A stretch of 64,000 nucleotides of DNA from positions 806,001 through 870,000 of the forward strand of contig JANATF010000013.1 of the NCBI GenBank assembly GCA_029449245.1. The letters run 5' to 3'. Position numbers and translations under genes: made by a program. Of this stretch, positions 34,265 through 45,367 are shown piece by piece; position 1 is the stretch's first letter; each line of letters opens with the position of its first letter. The DNA comes from Mortierella alpina. Lineage: Eukaryota > Mortierellomycota > Mortierellomycetes > Mortierellales > Mortierellaceae. The notes beneath the pieces are model-generated. The model worked only from the letters and a program-made list of their open reading frames with translations. It did not search any database and had not been told where the DNA came from.

Positions 34265-36620
34265 ATGGCAGACAATCCATACCCTGTTGGCACAACCGTC
34301 CTTGCCAAGCTCAAGGGCTATCCCTGGTGGCCTGCTCGTGTAAGGAATCACTCTGGATCAAATCTCAGCAGCAGCAACAAACAGAAACAAGAAGAAAAGA
34401 AAAGAAACAATGAGGACGAGTGGAGGCTGAAAAAAGTTGCACCCCGATCTTGGCATTGGACGCGTCTTTCCTGACTGGAGTGCTGGCCATTGAGGACCTC
34501 CTTCACTCACCAATGCTACTCGTCGCTTTGATTTGCCTGTTTCTTCATGGAATAGATTGAAAGCGATCAAGACTTGCCCGCGAATGTCGCCAGCAAGAAA
34601 CCTAAGCAGCGGCCTATCTGGCCCGTGTTCTTCTTTGGCTCATATGACTAGTAAGTACCCAGGGGAGGAAGAAGGGACTTATCTCTACCACCATTCGTAT
34701 CATGGACTGATCTGGCTACACCTGGACCATCCAACAATGAGCGGGAGCTGGAAATATGCAGGAAGTTAGATGGTAGACCTTCGCTGGGAGAAAATCAAAT
34801 ACACCACCAGGGTGAAGCCAACGCCGCTATATGGTTCAGGAGAAAAAGACGTGTCCATGAGCAACCCAGAGAACGCACTAATTAAGAGTGGGGTCTAGTA
34901 GTCTGCTGTGACAGGAGACAGCGGACGCGAACTGCAGTCGTAGGACAAAAGTGCGCAAAGCTGGTTTGTCCAATAGCCACATCCACAGGAATGCGTTAAC
35001 ACAATCTGCAGGACAGCAAGCGTGAGGACAGCATGCGTGTATACTTTGAGTGACCTCTCTGGTCGGGAAGGCTTGAAGCAGGAACTTAATCTAGTATCTA
35101 TATATCGATTCTAACTGGGTCCTCTCTCTCGTTGCCTTCGCTCTGTAGCGGTTGGTTTGCAGCGTCTGAACTTAAAGCATTCGACCCCGTATCGGCTGCC
35201 AAGACAATGTCTGGCATGAGGAAGGCGAACCTGCAGAAAACTGCATATGCGGAGGCCCTGGATCCCAACTTTACCGTAGGCAGAACCGATGGCAGCGAGC
35301 CAGAGGACGAGGAAGAGGAGGACGAGGAGGTCGTTGTTCCTGTGACCAAAAAGGCTTCACCAAAGACGAAAAAAGCCAGCAAAGCGAGCAAAGCTGAACC
35401 CGTCGGCAAGAAAAGACAAGCAAGTGAATCAGAGGATCACCCAGTCAAACGCCGGACATCTAAGGGGGCTGTTGTTGTGAGCAGCGAGGATGGAGAAGAT
35501 CATGAGCTACCCAAGGTGAGCGATTTAGCGCGGTACAGAGTATTGGCGAGCCATGCAGCGAGCACACCATATGCTAACAACACTGTGATATCTATAGCCA
35601 ACAAAACGTGCAGGCGCAACTTCTCGAGCCAAAGTGACCTCGGAAAAGAAGAGCGCTAACGAAGAAACCAGCGCTCATGAAACTAGCAATGGTCAAACCA
35701 GGAAATCGGACGAGGACGCCGGGGATTCGGGCGAAGGTCGTGCCAAGAAGAAGCTGAAAAGTAGGCAAAGTCAGCTTCGTTACAGGCAGATGTGGCATGC
35801 ACTCGATTCAACTCTGCTGATGGTTTTTAACGCCATTACCTGCTTCGTCTTTGAAAATCATAGGCGGCCAACCTAACGAACGCCTTTTAAAGTTGCGACA
35901 CAAGCTTCAAAAGCTGCTGCTTGTGGAGGGTCTGTCAGACGAGGTTCTTGTTCAGGTATGGACTCAGGCCTTTTGCACTGTTGGGAATAGTCTGCAAGCG
36001 GGGTAACCGATACGTTGTGAGTAACATTTTCATGTTTTGAGTAGAATCTCGAGCGCGCGGACCCGATTCTGGCGGAAGTGGAGGCTTTCGAGATTGATTT
36101 ACAGATGCTCAAGGTTAGTACTACCCAAGGAGAGACCAATATGTTCACTAAGGAAGAGCTCGACCAGTTCTAATGTGGATTCTTTTTATTTTGTTTCTAG
36201 GATACCAAGATTGGTCGTCTGATGAAGAAGATTTCTGCTCTCGAGTTTAATCAGGATCCACACCACATCGTCGAGCGTTCGATCAAGCTAATCAAGCAGT
36301 ACAAGACCATGATGGAGAAGGCGCAAGAGAACGGCGAAGGCATCGGATCGACAGCGAAGGCAGCAGAGGTGACAGGACCTATAAAGACAACGGTCAGCTT
36401 CACCAACTTTAAGAACGGTGACTCTGAATCAGCTGTGTTGAGCGTGGCAACGTCGCAGTCGCCCATCGTCCCAACCCATATCCTGGATGTCCCGCCGATC
36501 CCAGAGGCAGTCGTGGCGGCTGTTGCAGCAATTGTTGAGACCGATACCCTTCCACTAAACAGCAGCAGCACCAAGGGCATAGCTGAAACTGGCTCCGCTG
36601 TTGACAGCTCACAAGTCTAA
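34265..36620 (+). CDS. PWWP domain protein with C-terminal LEDGF-IBD/TFIIS-N-like domain
   Basis: Seven exons, 34265-34339, 34556-34650, 35149-35515, 35598-35760, 35864-35955, 36045-36113 and 36201-36620, give 426 aa with consistent phases. The PWWP domain (about 7-75) is split by two introns: GTTVLAKLKGYPWWPARV-type start, then WPVFFFGSYDYGWF. PWWP domains bind methylated H3K36 nucleosomes. A Lys/Glu-rich linker (about 100-230) with PKTKKASKASKAE follows. Residues about 234-335 form a helical module (LLKLRHKLQKLL, TKIGRLMKKISAL, HIVERSIKLIKQYKTMM) resembling the integrase-binding domain of LEDGF/HRP2 proteins. Intron 2 is unusually long (498 bases). A role as a nucleosome-tethering adaptor near active genes is inferred from architecture. 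Confidence 0.82.
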
Positions 36621-37068
36621 GCTTGACTCTATCGAAAATACAGCCGACTCTCTTTAAAGGAAACTTGGTGTGTCCTTTTTCATCCCATAAAATGACGGGA
36701 CTTTTACCTTTGCTATATAGCCTGTGCTGCGCTTTCAATCGGCCTCCATCCACGTCGTCTTCGAGTATTGAGCTTATGCATATAGCGCTCATGTCGTCTT
36801 TTTCGCCCAACAGCGCTCGCCCAACAAGCGAAAGGATCAGACAGATGGCCCCCAAGAAGGACAATCAGCTCTGATCAGTGAGTGGTCTTTTGGTCGTCCC
36901 TTGTCCTTCCCTCGTTCTCTTCTCTTCTCTTCTCCTGTCTTTTCCTCTCCTGTTTTGTCTTCTTTTGTCTTCTTTCTCTTCGCTTCTTTCCGCCGTATGT
37001 AAGGCCGACTGCTCATTTCTATTAGAGCATCATGTGAAATGAATGTTCACGGACGACTTGCCTGTTAG
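36621..37068. other. 3' flank with polypyrimidine tract
   Basis: No gene seen. It holds a TCTTCTCTTC-type pyrimidine tract at about 36898-36990 that may belong to the leader of whatever was once encoded at 37069. Confidence 0.4.
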
Positions 37069-38275
37069 ATGAGGGTCGCCGGTCCGTACCAGCGTCTGAA
37101 GAATAAAGGGTCGTTGACCGCCTCACGTTCACTCATCGAGTCTTGCCCGAGGCTGTTCCCTGTCGAAATAACAGCCTTCTCGGCTATTATTTCAATCCCT
37201 GCTCGGTGGCTGCAAGAAAACCTATCGCAACAGAACGGACGAAGCGTTGGAGTCAGCCTCGGTAGGTTGGTCCCAGAGACCTTTGGCGAGGAATGCGCTG
37301 TGTACTGCGATTGTCTGCCCGCAAAAGGCTCATCGAGAACGTCAGGACAAGGGAGACAAGGCTTAGCGAAAATGGATAAGAATTTGAGCAAGACGGAAGC
37401 CTCACGCAAAGGAAAATGGACATCCGAGGTGGCCGACACAACCATCCAGCAATACCTTGTCTATCATCCCTGGCGCCACCATGGGCGCTGTCATGAATGG
37501 TTTGGCTGCAGTGGTCACTGTTTGCGGGTGCATGTTCAAGACGGACCTGTGTATAGCAAGCCTTGCACCGAACAACCCAGGTCCGTGGCAGTGTCAGGCG
37601 ACAGCGATATGCTTTGTTTTGAGGGGATCCGAACTGTCTTGCGACCACTCGCAATCATGGAGGCTACGGCATTTACAGTAACAAGGCCACGTTGAAGACA
37701 ATGAAAGACACCTGGCCTTGTCCGCAACTGTGTCGAACAATGATTTCGCAAAGATCGTTCCGCTGGAGACCTCGAGGGCTAGCGACAACTCGGGATATGT
37801 GGATGGGCTCAAAATGTTTGAGCGTGTCAAGCAGATGCGGGAAATGTTGAGCGGCCAGAGGGATCATTCACTCCGTACTGCACCTCTTTTCTACGTTTCG
37901 CGCAAACTTCATCCGAAAAGGCTACAATCTGTATTGAAAAGCAAGAAGTTGATCGTTGCGAGTCGCATATATGACGACGCGACAACCTCCACACTCCACA
38001 AGCACCAGCTTCCACCCCGCATCGCAAAACCTCGTCCCCGGCCACCCGCAGCCAAAAAGCCCGTCGTCAAAAAGGTTTGGAAAGGGAAGAAGACCAAGCC
38101 GTGTGAGAAAGTGACAACTGCTCTCAGCTGTAGTGGACGATCACCAATACGGAGCAAATTCCAGACCAAGGCTCTCACGGCTGGATCTATGACCGGGCGA
38201 ATTGTGGACATGGGTCTAGATCGGCACAAGCTGACACAACACGGGGGCATTTGCGAGCGGTCGTGTTCTTGTTGA
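37069..38275 (+). pseudogene. unidentified coding stretch in two frames
   Basis: Two plus-strand ORFs, 37069-37695 (208 codons) and 37718-38275 (185 codons), follow each other 22 bases apart in different frames. The first has Cys pairs (AVYCDCLPAKG, HEWFGCSGHC) and a Lys-rich stretch. The second ends in a basic Pro/Lys tract (RPPAAKKPVVKKVWKGKK) typical of nuclear or nucleic-acid-binding tails. No splice pair joining them was convincing. It could be a lineage-specific gene with an undetected intron or a decayed transposon gene. No domain recognised. Confidence 0.3.
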
Positions 38276-39014
38276 ACGACCTACAGTAACAAAAACACCT
38301 AGCCACCTTCCCACGTCCACCAGCCTAGTGTGTAAGACGAACAATTTTCCTGCCACTCTCCTTGCTCTGATGTGACGAATGCCATTGGCGTTCGCGAACT
38401 GGCCCACGAGGGGGAACAGTGATCAACAGGAGAGGTAAGGCATGTCTGCCTTCGCTCCTTCGCTCATTTCTCGTTCACTTTTCAACGCGCACATCCGCTC
38501 TCGTCTTTTCCTCGAAGCATGCTATCTCCCATTTTGCTACCCAACACTCATCCCCTCTGCCTATGGCTGGGTGACTCGCCCAACACCGGTCGTCAGTAGG
38601 ATGTAGGCTTTCCAGCGAAGTCACTACAGGCACTATGATAGCCCTTTCTCTTTTCCAGTTATTTACCTCCTCTTTCTCACTCGTGTAAATCGATCGGCCT
38701 ACGCGGACCTCTTCCGCGGGTGCTTTAATGTGCCTACTACCACCACCACCACCACCACAACCAGCCGCCCGCCGCTGGACTCTCAAAAGAGTGTGGAACA
38801 TTCCTCCCCAGGAGTGCCATCCAGACAGCTGCCCGGAGTAGACGCAGTCAGCGATTATGCCAGCAATAATTGTACGCGTCGTCGGTGCAACCAACTTATG
38901 AGGACGTGGTTATGTAAATTCTGTATCACATGTTCCACGGACACAGCCTATAAATCTTGCCCCTCTGGCAATCTGATTTCGAGACCACGCACCCGCACTA
39001 ATACGCACCTGATC
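38276..39014. other. intergenic with (ACC)n tract
   Basis: No supported gene. A short ACC microsatellite sits at about 38738-38758. This should include the promoter of the TRAPPC5 gene. Confidence 0.45.
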
Positions 39015-40114
39015 ATGTCCACAAACGCATCTGCCTCCTCAAGGCTGTCAGTGATGAGCATGGCCGCCTCTCTCCCTAGTGTTGGGGGATATTCATCGTC
39101 CACCCCGTCCATTTACGCGAAGCGCGCTACGACGAATATTTTGGAGCGCCACCTCAACAAAACTCGAGGCACGGAGGTACTACAACTAATGCGGCTGGAG
39201 GGCAACATCCGTGAAGCTCGCTCAAACAAGCCTTGTTAAAATGCGGGACGAGGAGAGAGCTTCAACGCTGACTTCAGTGACACCATTTCTGACTTTTGAT
39301 CGTGCTAGGTTAGCGTCAACGCTTTTGCCTTTCTCTTTTCAGAGATGCTGCAATACACCCAAAAGCGAGTAAATGGAATTCAAGACTTGGAGAGAAAGTA
39401 GGATGACATTGCGATGCACCGCACTTTATAAAGAGTGCTACCAGGACCAACGACTTTTGAGTCAAGTTTCTACCATGCCTAATTTGTTAATATGTTCAAT
39501 TGCTAGGCTGAACGAATTGGGATATAGAGTCGGCATTCGAGCTCTGGATCTTTTAGTCTGGCGGGACAAAAACAGCAAACGTGAAACGCGAGTACTCGGC
39601 ATGCTTTACTTCATACACACTACTGTGTGGAAGACAATGTTTGGGAAACAAGCCGACTCTCTTGAGAAGAGCACGGAAAACGAGGACGAGTGTGAGTATA
39701 ACGTTTACCCTTATCAAAGGCATTCCACTCTACGACAAACTACATGTTTCCACTAAACGTCTCCTTTTTCTCGTGGGCGACATCACCACAGATATGATCT
39801 CGGACAACGATCCTATAGTGTCGAAGTTTATCTCTATCCCAAAGGACGTGTCCCAACTAAACTGCGGTGCCTTCATGGCCGGTATTGTGGAAGCAATCAT
39901 GGATGGGTGCCAGTTTGTAAGTTTCCCTGAGTAAGAGTTGCATGCTTGGTATGAGCCTTTATTTCCTCGCTTACACTGGAACTAATTGTATATTGTTTTT
40001 TAGCCATCTCGTGTTACTGCTCACACGGTGCCAATAGAGGGATATCCTCTTCGGACAACAATCCTCATAAAGCTGGATAAAGAAGTTCTGGACCGCGAGG
40101 AGCAGTTAAAATAA
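39015..40114 (+). CDS. TRS31: TRAPP complex subunit TRAPPC5/Trs31
   Basis: Five exons, 39015-39176, 39309-39397, 39507-39691, 39792-39916 and 40004-40114, give 223 aa with matching phases. The Bet3-fold family pattern of TRAPPC5 is complete: an N-terminal Ser-rich tail, VSVNAFAFLFSEMLQYTQKR, LNELGYRVGIRALDLLVWRD, KRETRVLGMLYFIHTTVWKT, GKQADSLEKSTENEDEYMI, FISIPKDVSQLNCGAFMAG and VTAHTVPIEGYPLRTTILIK. Trs31 is a core subunit of TRAPP, the guanine-nucleotide exchange complex for Ypt1/Rab1 in ER-Golgi and autophagy traffic. The N-terminal 30 residues are longer than the conserved core. It is the last host gene before the retrotransposon block. Confidence 0.93.
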
Positions 40115-41326
40115 ATGTAGAAGCACTCTTTCTGCGTATACTGACTAAGAAACAAGGCGTCCTATGTGTACTGCCATGCCAGGCTATCGTCACGAAACAT
40201 CTCGGGATATGCAGCACGCAACACTCAAGAGCAGGATATTAGTTTCTGGTTCTTGTGTCGTTAGAATATACTCCCAGCGCGGCTGGGTGTCCATGTGGAA
40301 TCGATATAGACGACAAAGACGGTACATAATCCAGGGCAGTGCTGACGTCGTTGGTGTGTTCGGTTTCCTGTCTTGGGCGCGCCATGCGGCGGAAGGGAGT
40401 CAAATGCGTGATGAACGAGGAGCGGGGTTCGAAGTTAGGACAACTTCTAGACGCGATCTTTTGAAATCAACTAGCAAGTGAGTCTACCTATTATAGGTGT
40501 TGGTCAAGTGCCTCTTAGGAATGTTCTTGGTTCGTTTTTGGGGTGAGAATTGACTACAGGTTTGGGTAGTGGGGCAGAGACTGAAACGTGTAGGCAAGTT
40601 TTATGGTAGGAAAGTAAGTGAGAAAAAGATGTCGGTCCACACTGACCACACACCGGTATTTATACATGTTTATTGTTACTACAGAGATGTAATGTTGGGT
40701 AGATAGATAGGTGAAGGAGTCATTGCCAAGAGATGGATAGCGGAAGGCTATAGCCTGGCGCGTGTCCTAACATCTAAATGATTGGCCATGATCCTAATTC
40801 ATTAGAGGTTACGCCAATACTACATAGCATGGGTACCGGATGACTTATCCGGACCAGGAACATCTTTCTGGTTCATGTAGTTCGTGCTGGCGGAGGTCCA
40901 TGATTGGTACCTGGAGCCAAGCTTCTAGATATGACATTTTGTATCTTCTAGGCAAGCACTTTCACTGTTTTGATTGGACTCGTTGGTCTTTGTTAAGGAG
41001 TCTACGATAGTAGACGCGTTCGTATCTCTGTGTACTTACTACTGGACTCTGGTGAATATTGCACAGAGACTATTTATCTAACTAAGGTACTTAAAGTCAT
41101 AACGGCAATTAGGATCAGGGGTAATGTAATAGCAACAGGACAAGAGGGTGTGAACACGAGGAATACAAAGGAAGACAAGGAACAAGAGGGAAGTAAGGGG
41201 GGTAGACAAGGGCTCTTGGAAACACGAGGAAGAGGCAGGAACCGATGATGTTTATTACACACGGCGAGAGGGTATTTACTGTATACTAATGTGGGGGGGA
41301 GACGAAGTGCTTTGAGGAAGGCGAAT
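40115..41326. other. boundary region, no gene seen, probable decayed repeats
   Basis: Short ORFs lack domains. Stretches such as AGGACAAGAGGGTGTGAACA (about 41138) and the style of the sequence resemble the decayed LTR material further right, but no ends or target duplications could be fixed. This is where the window changes from genes to transposons. Confidence 0.35.
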
Positions 41327-41810
41327 GTCGTGAATCTGGGCGGGGCAAGGACAGGATGACCTTTCACAAGGGCAAGGGGGCAGGAATGTGTGCGGGGCAA
41401 GGGAGGATGTTTTCAGGGTGTGTATTATTCAAGTTACTAGGTAAAGACTAAATTAAGGTTGAGACTACGAGGAATATTTATACTAAAGGAAGTGCGCCAT
41501 GGTGCGTGCCGCACCATGATCCTGGGTCAAATCAGAAGGGTGACACAGCATGAAGCGGTTGCAGTTTGGAGTAAAAATAGCATTGTTGAGTTTGTGTGCT
41601 GCGTGAAAATAAATACCGGGCAGAGAACAAATTTTGTTCTTGGTCCCTTTTTCTTCCACGCCAGTTTGAACATGTTTTAGATAGCCTTGAGAACCAAAGC
41701 TTGCTTTCCCAATTTCTCTGATACCCCTACTGCAGGATTGGTATTGCCTTGCCATAGCTTGTCGCTCCGCCACACGGAATAGGCGATCGAGCAAGAGTAA
41801 GGACGGGTGC
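41327..41810 (-). repeat. diverged LTR-like relic related to the B-family LTR
   Basis: The plus strand at 41327 reads TGTCGTGAATCTGGGCGGGG and continues with CAAGGACAGGATGACCTTTC, matching the end of the B-family LTR seen intact at 61849-62176. Past about 41430 the similarity thins out but TTCAAGTTACTAGGTAAAG is still shared. The right part (about 41735-41800) resembles 52350-52430. No target duplication is visible. Confidence 0.45.
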
Positions 41811-42239
41811 TGCGTTCTTCATCGTATTACTTTTTCCTCAACTTGTGCCCCTCCCAGTTGTCGACCCCTTTGATCTGGTTATTATGATCAACTGTTCCAC
41901 CTTTGTATGTGTCCGAGGTGTCCTTCACTGGTAGAACTTCGGGTACATCGATACACTGTGACGAGATGCGCAATTGCTCCCCGAGTTTCCTGTATGTTTT
42001 GTTCACACTTTCCCCCCGCCATTGCTCGTCCCTGAATATCGACCTTGCTCAGTACCCAAACGTGCGGAGGTAACTCTTGTACACCTTGAGCTCCCCAAGC
42101 ACCTTATGTACAGGAGAGAGTTACTTCACCACAACAGGATCGCAGTGCCTCTTTTACAGGGTCATCACGCTGAGAAAGTAGCTCCAAGCGAGTATCCCCA
42201 CTTTTTCTAGATATATGTTATTCCGCTGCCTGCGTCTGT

Positions 42240-42425
42240 TTTTTTGTTTTTTTTTCATTGGGTTTCACCCTTTTTTTTCTGGTGTCATCTCTTTTTTTCT
42301 GGTGTAATCCCTCTCCTTTTTTTCATTTGGTTTCACCCCCTTTCATTTGGTTTCACCCCCTTTTTTCATTTGGTTTCATCCCCTTTTTTTTCTGGTGTCA
42401 TCCCTTTTTTTCTGGTGTCATCCTA
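42240..42425. repeat. minisatellite in relic element
   Basis: T-rich tandem units alternating between TTCATTTGGTTTCACCCCC and TTTTTCTGGTGTCATCCC types, about 20-25 bases each, at the 3' side of the decayed C-family pol. No counterpart is present downstream of the better-preserved C copy. Confidence 0.8.
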
Positions 42426-42532
42426 TTCCCGGGTTATTCTTTTTATTTTTTCTTTCAGCATCACTTCCCTTTTCCCTCTTTTTTTATCTTTATCCCTCAC
42501 ATCATGTTCCCCACAATGTCTCTACTTTGATA

Positions 42533-44270
42533 TCAGGTTCTCTTGACTCGTGCTGTCTTGTTGACTCGATAAGGCTTGAGGTTCGTATGGTTGACGGGGC
42601 GTCCTTGCTTGTATGGCATGCGGTCCAGTCCACGTCGTTGGTTCAAGATGTATGCTCCTCCGGCTCTCTTTTCACTGATATGGTACGGTCCATTCCATTT
42701 TGGCAGTAACTTGCCAGATCGTCGGTTGTCGAAGTCAGCTCGATACACAAGGACCTGCTGTCCAATGCGATATTCTTGTGGAGGCAAAAGCGTCGAACTT
42801 TTGTGCTTGTCCTCATGTGCGTCCAGAATTCTTTGGACTTCAGTTTTCCGGATTTTAGCCAGCATCCCTCGTCGGTAGTGATTGAGACTATCCAGATCTT
42901 CCTTGTCCTCAATGGAGGGGTGATACTTGTTATTCAATTTGCTGAGCAAGCTGTCCATACAGGATCTCGAAGGGTGAGTATCCTTGATCGTCCTTTTCCA
43001 TCGTGTTCCATGTCCACGCCGCTCTCTCGATCATCTGCCTTCATTCTTGAGGTGGTAGTCCTTCTTCGGCCAAACACTTCCTTATTTATTGACTCATATA
43101 ACTTTTGTACCGCTCCACTTTCCCGTTTGTTTGTGGGTGATAGGCCGCGGCAGTGGCTATCTTGATCCCTTGCTCGTCACATTCCAACTTGAAGTCGCCT
43201 TGAGCAAGAGAGGAACCGTTATCGGTAATGATGACCTGCGGATATCCGTAACGACGAAACCAACAACACTGTACTTCTTTCCTGATCGTATGACCTTATA
43301 TATTGCTCTCAGGTATGGACTCTACCCAACCTGGGGTGTAATCAATCAAGTTAAGATCGTACGTCTTTCCATATGAGAGTGGAAGGGTCCCAACCAGATC
43401 CATGCCGACGACGATGAAGATCGAGGGCGGTGGCGGAATGCAATGATGACGATAACGGGTCGAGTCGCTCTTTCGGAAATGATGATAGGCATCGCATGTC
43501 TGTACAGTCTACTTGATGTCCTCGAATTGTCCGGGCTAAAAGTAGCTAATGGAAGCCCATCTGAAGGTGCCTGTGACTCCAAGGTGACCATTGGTACTGG
43601 ATCCATGAAGTGCGTCGATGATTTTCTGTCTCTCATGCGGAGGGACATACATGCGAGGAGAGGCGCCGACGGTTCGTTGCATGAGCCTGCCGTTCAAGGT
43701 ATAGTACTTGAGCGATCTGATCCTGATATCGCGGATCCGAGTCGGTGATAGTTGAGTTAGAGGTTGACCTTGGAGCCATGCAGCGATGGAGGCAAAAGGT
43801 TCCTCGTCAATGTCGATCATCGCCGCCAATCTCAAACCGCCATATCGTTTATCTCGTCTTACAATCCATAGGTGGGGATGACTCCATCTCCAGGTACGCG
43901 GGACAATGGGTCCGAGTCTCTCGTATCCTTGCCAGGCCGATGATGGATGTCGATCTTGAATCGTGCAACGTAAAGCGTCCAGCGGGTCAACCTGGCGTTT
44001 TGAAACTGCAGATTGTGCAGAAACAATAAGCCCAGAAGCTGAGCCAAGCGCATCCTTGGAGTTTTCTGATTTCCACGTGGGCATCCGGGTCGGCCAAGCC
44101 ATGGGTCTGATTAGTTTGTTGACGGGGATAAAGTTCCGACACGGTATGTTCCATCCTTCTTCTCGACCAACAAAGGGTTGCAAGATACTGGCGATGACTT
44201 CCCCATCTTTCCAGCCTTCTCCATCTGCGTGACATAGTCGGTTAACACTCGAATCTAGCCTGGAGAATAC
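42533..44270 (-). pseudogene. decayed pol (RT fragment, RNase H end, integrase, GPY/F end)
   Basis: The best piece is 42958-42533: 141 codons ending in QVLVYRADFDNRRSGKLLPK, WNGPYHISEKRAGGAYIL and GRPVNHTNLKPYRV, a GPY/F-type integrase tail. Further right, frames shift repeatedly: integrase zinc-finger text near 43536-43650, RNase H end (KIDIHHRPGKDTRDSDPLSR) near 43900, and RT start (KLIRPMAWP) near 44090. The RT core with the YVDD-type motif is missing between about 43990 and 44040. Multiple frameshifts and a deletion mean it cannot encode a working polyprotein. Confidence 0.75.
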
Positions 44271-44283
44271 TTGCGAGAGTAAG

Positions 44284-44411
44284 TGTAACAGTAGTACCAG
44301 TCGTCACAACCAGTTTATAGTCTATGTTAGATCATTAGTACTGTCGCGGTTAGAGGAAAAGACACAGTTACTAGGAGCTGTCAAGTAACGAGAACGGAGT
44401 GAAGAAAGATG
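44284..44411 (+). repeat. left part of a TGTAACAG-family LTR, split by the chromovirus
   Basis: It begins TGTAACAGTAGTACCAG and is interrupted at 44411 by the chromovirus. The rest continues at 51419-51574 and ends in CA directly before a TGGTAGCAAAGG primer-site motif. Joined without the insertion it is about 284 bases. The LTR of element D (54473-54672) starts the same way and has the same primer-site motif. Confidence 0.65.
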
Positions 44412-44624
44412 TGTGGTGTTTTATGCTGGTGTGGGGCCCAGGCACGTATGTACCTGAGTCGCACGTCCCTTTTTACTTCTACGATTATTAAGAGTTCCCG
44501 TGACCGGTGTCTGGAGGAGCTATATAAGTCCTCCAGATCCCTGTCCACAATAAAACCCTCTCTTGTTCTCGTTGACTTCAGTTCCCCAGTTAGTATTGTA
44601 AGTTTACCCCTAGAGAATATCACA
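44412..44624 (+). repeat. chromovirus 5' LTR
   Basis: 213 bp, TGTGGTGTTT to ATATCACA. It contains a TATA element within an inverted repeat (44511-44536) and AATAAAA at about 44548. The copy at 51201-51413 is identical on inspection. Confidence 0.95.
44511..44536 (+). promoter_or_regulatory. TATA element in the loop of an 8-bp inverted repeat
   Basis: CTGGAGGA and TCCTCCAG are exact reverse complements separated by 10 bases containing TATATAAG. The position within the LTR, upstream of the likely R region, fits the element's core promoter. The same arrangement recurs at 51300-51325 and 52774-52799. Confidence 0.75.
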
Positions 44625-45367
44625 TTTTTTTCAACGTACTAAAGAGTCGGCATCCATCCATTGCATCCATCTTCAAGTGTGTTTGATTTGCATCCATTGA
44701 GATTCTATCATCCATCTTTCACTGTTTGCAATTGGGACCTCTCCTTTGTCGTTTATCATTGCTCAAGCAAGATCTAGAAAGACCCAATAGGCTTGTTCCT
44801 GTTGAATCGTGTTTCGAAGATCGAACTTGTGTGCTCTTTTGTGTCTTGGCTGCACATCGCTGCGTGATCCGCTGTTCTTGGAAATATCCAGTGCGCCGTG
44901 TTCCAGTGTTGTTTTCAACCACCACAAATCTTTGCATTTGTTCTTGGTTTTTACCACGGCAAATCATTTTGATTGTCTGACGGTATTCACCGCCTGCAAT
45001 TCATCATCCTCTCTGCTGATTGGCTAGTGCCATCAGCAAATCATTCTCTCTGTTGACGGTTAGCTCCGCCAGAAAGTCTTAATTGTTGTCGTGTTGTTGT
45101 GTTCCCGCTGCCGGAAAATTCTTCCTCAAGCAGCTGAGCTTCGACCGATAATTCTACTTGCATAGTCTTTTGACTCCAAGTATTCCTTGTGTGTGTTTCG
45201 ACTATCACTTGGTGTGTTAGAGACAAGACCTATAGTAGGGTAGTCTCGTGTAATCATCCTATAGACTGTAAGCTGTAGTGTTTGAGAATCGAAACTGTTG
45301 CCATAATAAAAGTCCAGTCTTGGTATCGCTTGAACCTCCTCTTTTCGCCTTTGCTTTTTATTACCGC

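Larger units (their letters stand above)
42138..44283 (-). mobile_element. truncated, decayed Ty3/gypsy element of the C family
   Basis: Reverse-strand text parallels the 3' half of element C (58811-61846): a piece of reverse transcriptase, then RNase H end, integrase and the pol C-terminus, followed by a leader starting GATCGCAGTGCCTCTTTT at 42140 that matches 58812 onward. Much of the reverse transcriptase is deleted. The upstream side is cut at 44283 by a TGTAACAG-family LTR. The left limit is set where the C-type 3' non-coding sequence meets TGTGGTGAAG-like LTR text. Confidence 0.7.

Noticed and set aside
42244-42709. Phe/Leu/Ser-rich membrane-protein-like ORFs on the plus strand
   Set aside because: They are translations of a T-rich minisatellite in a decayed retroelement.
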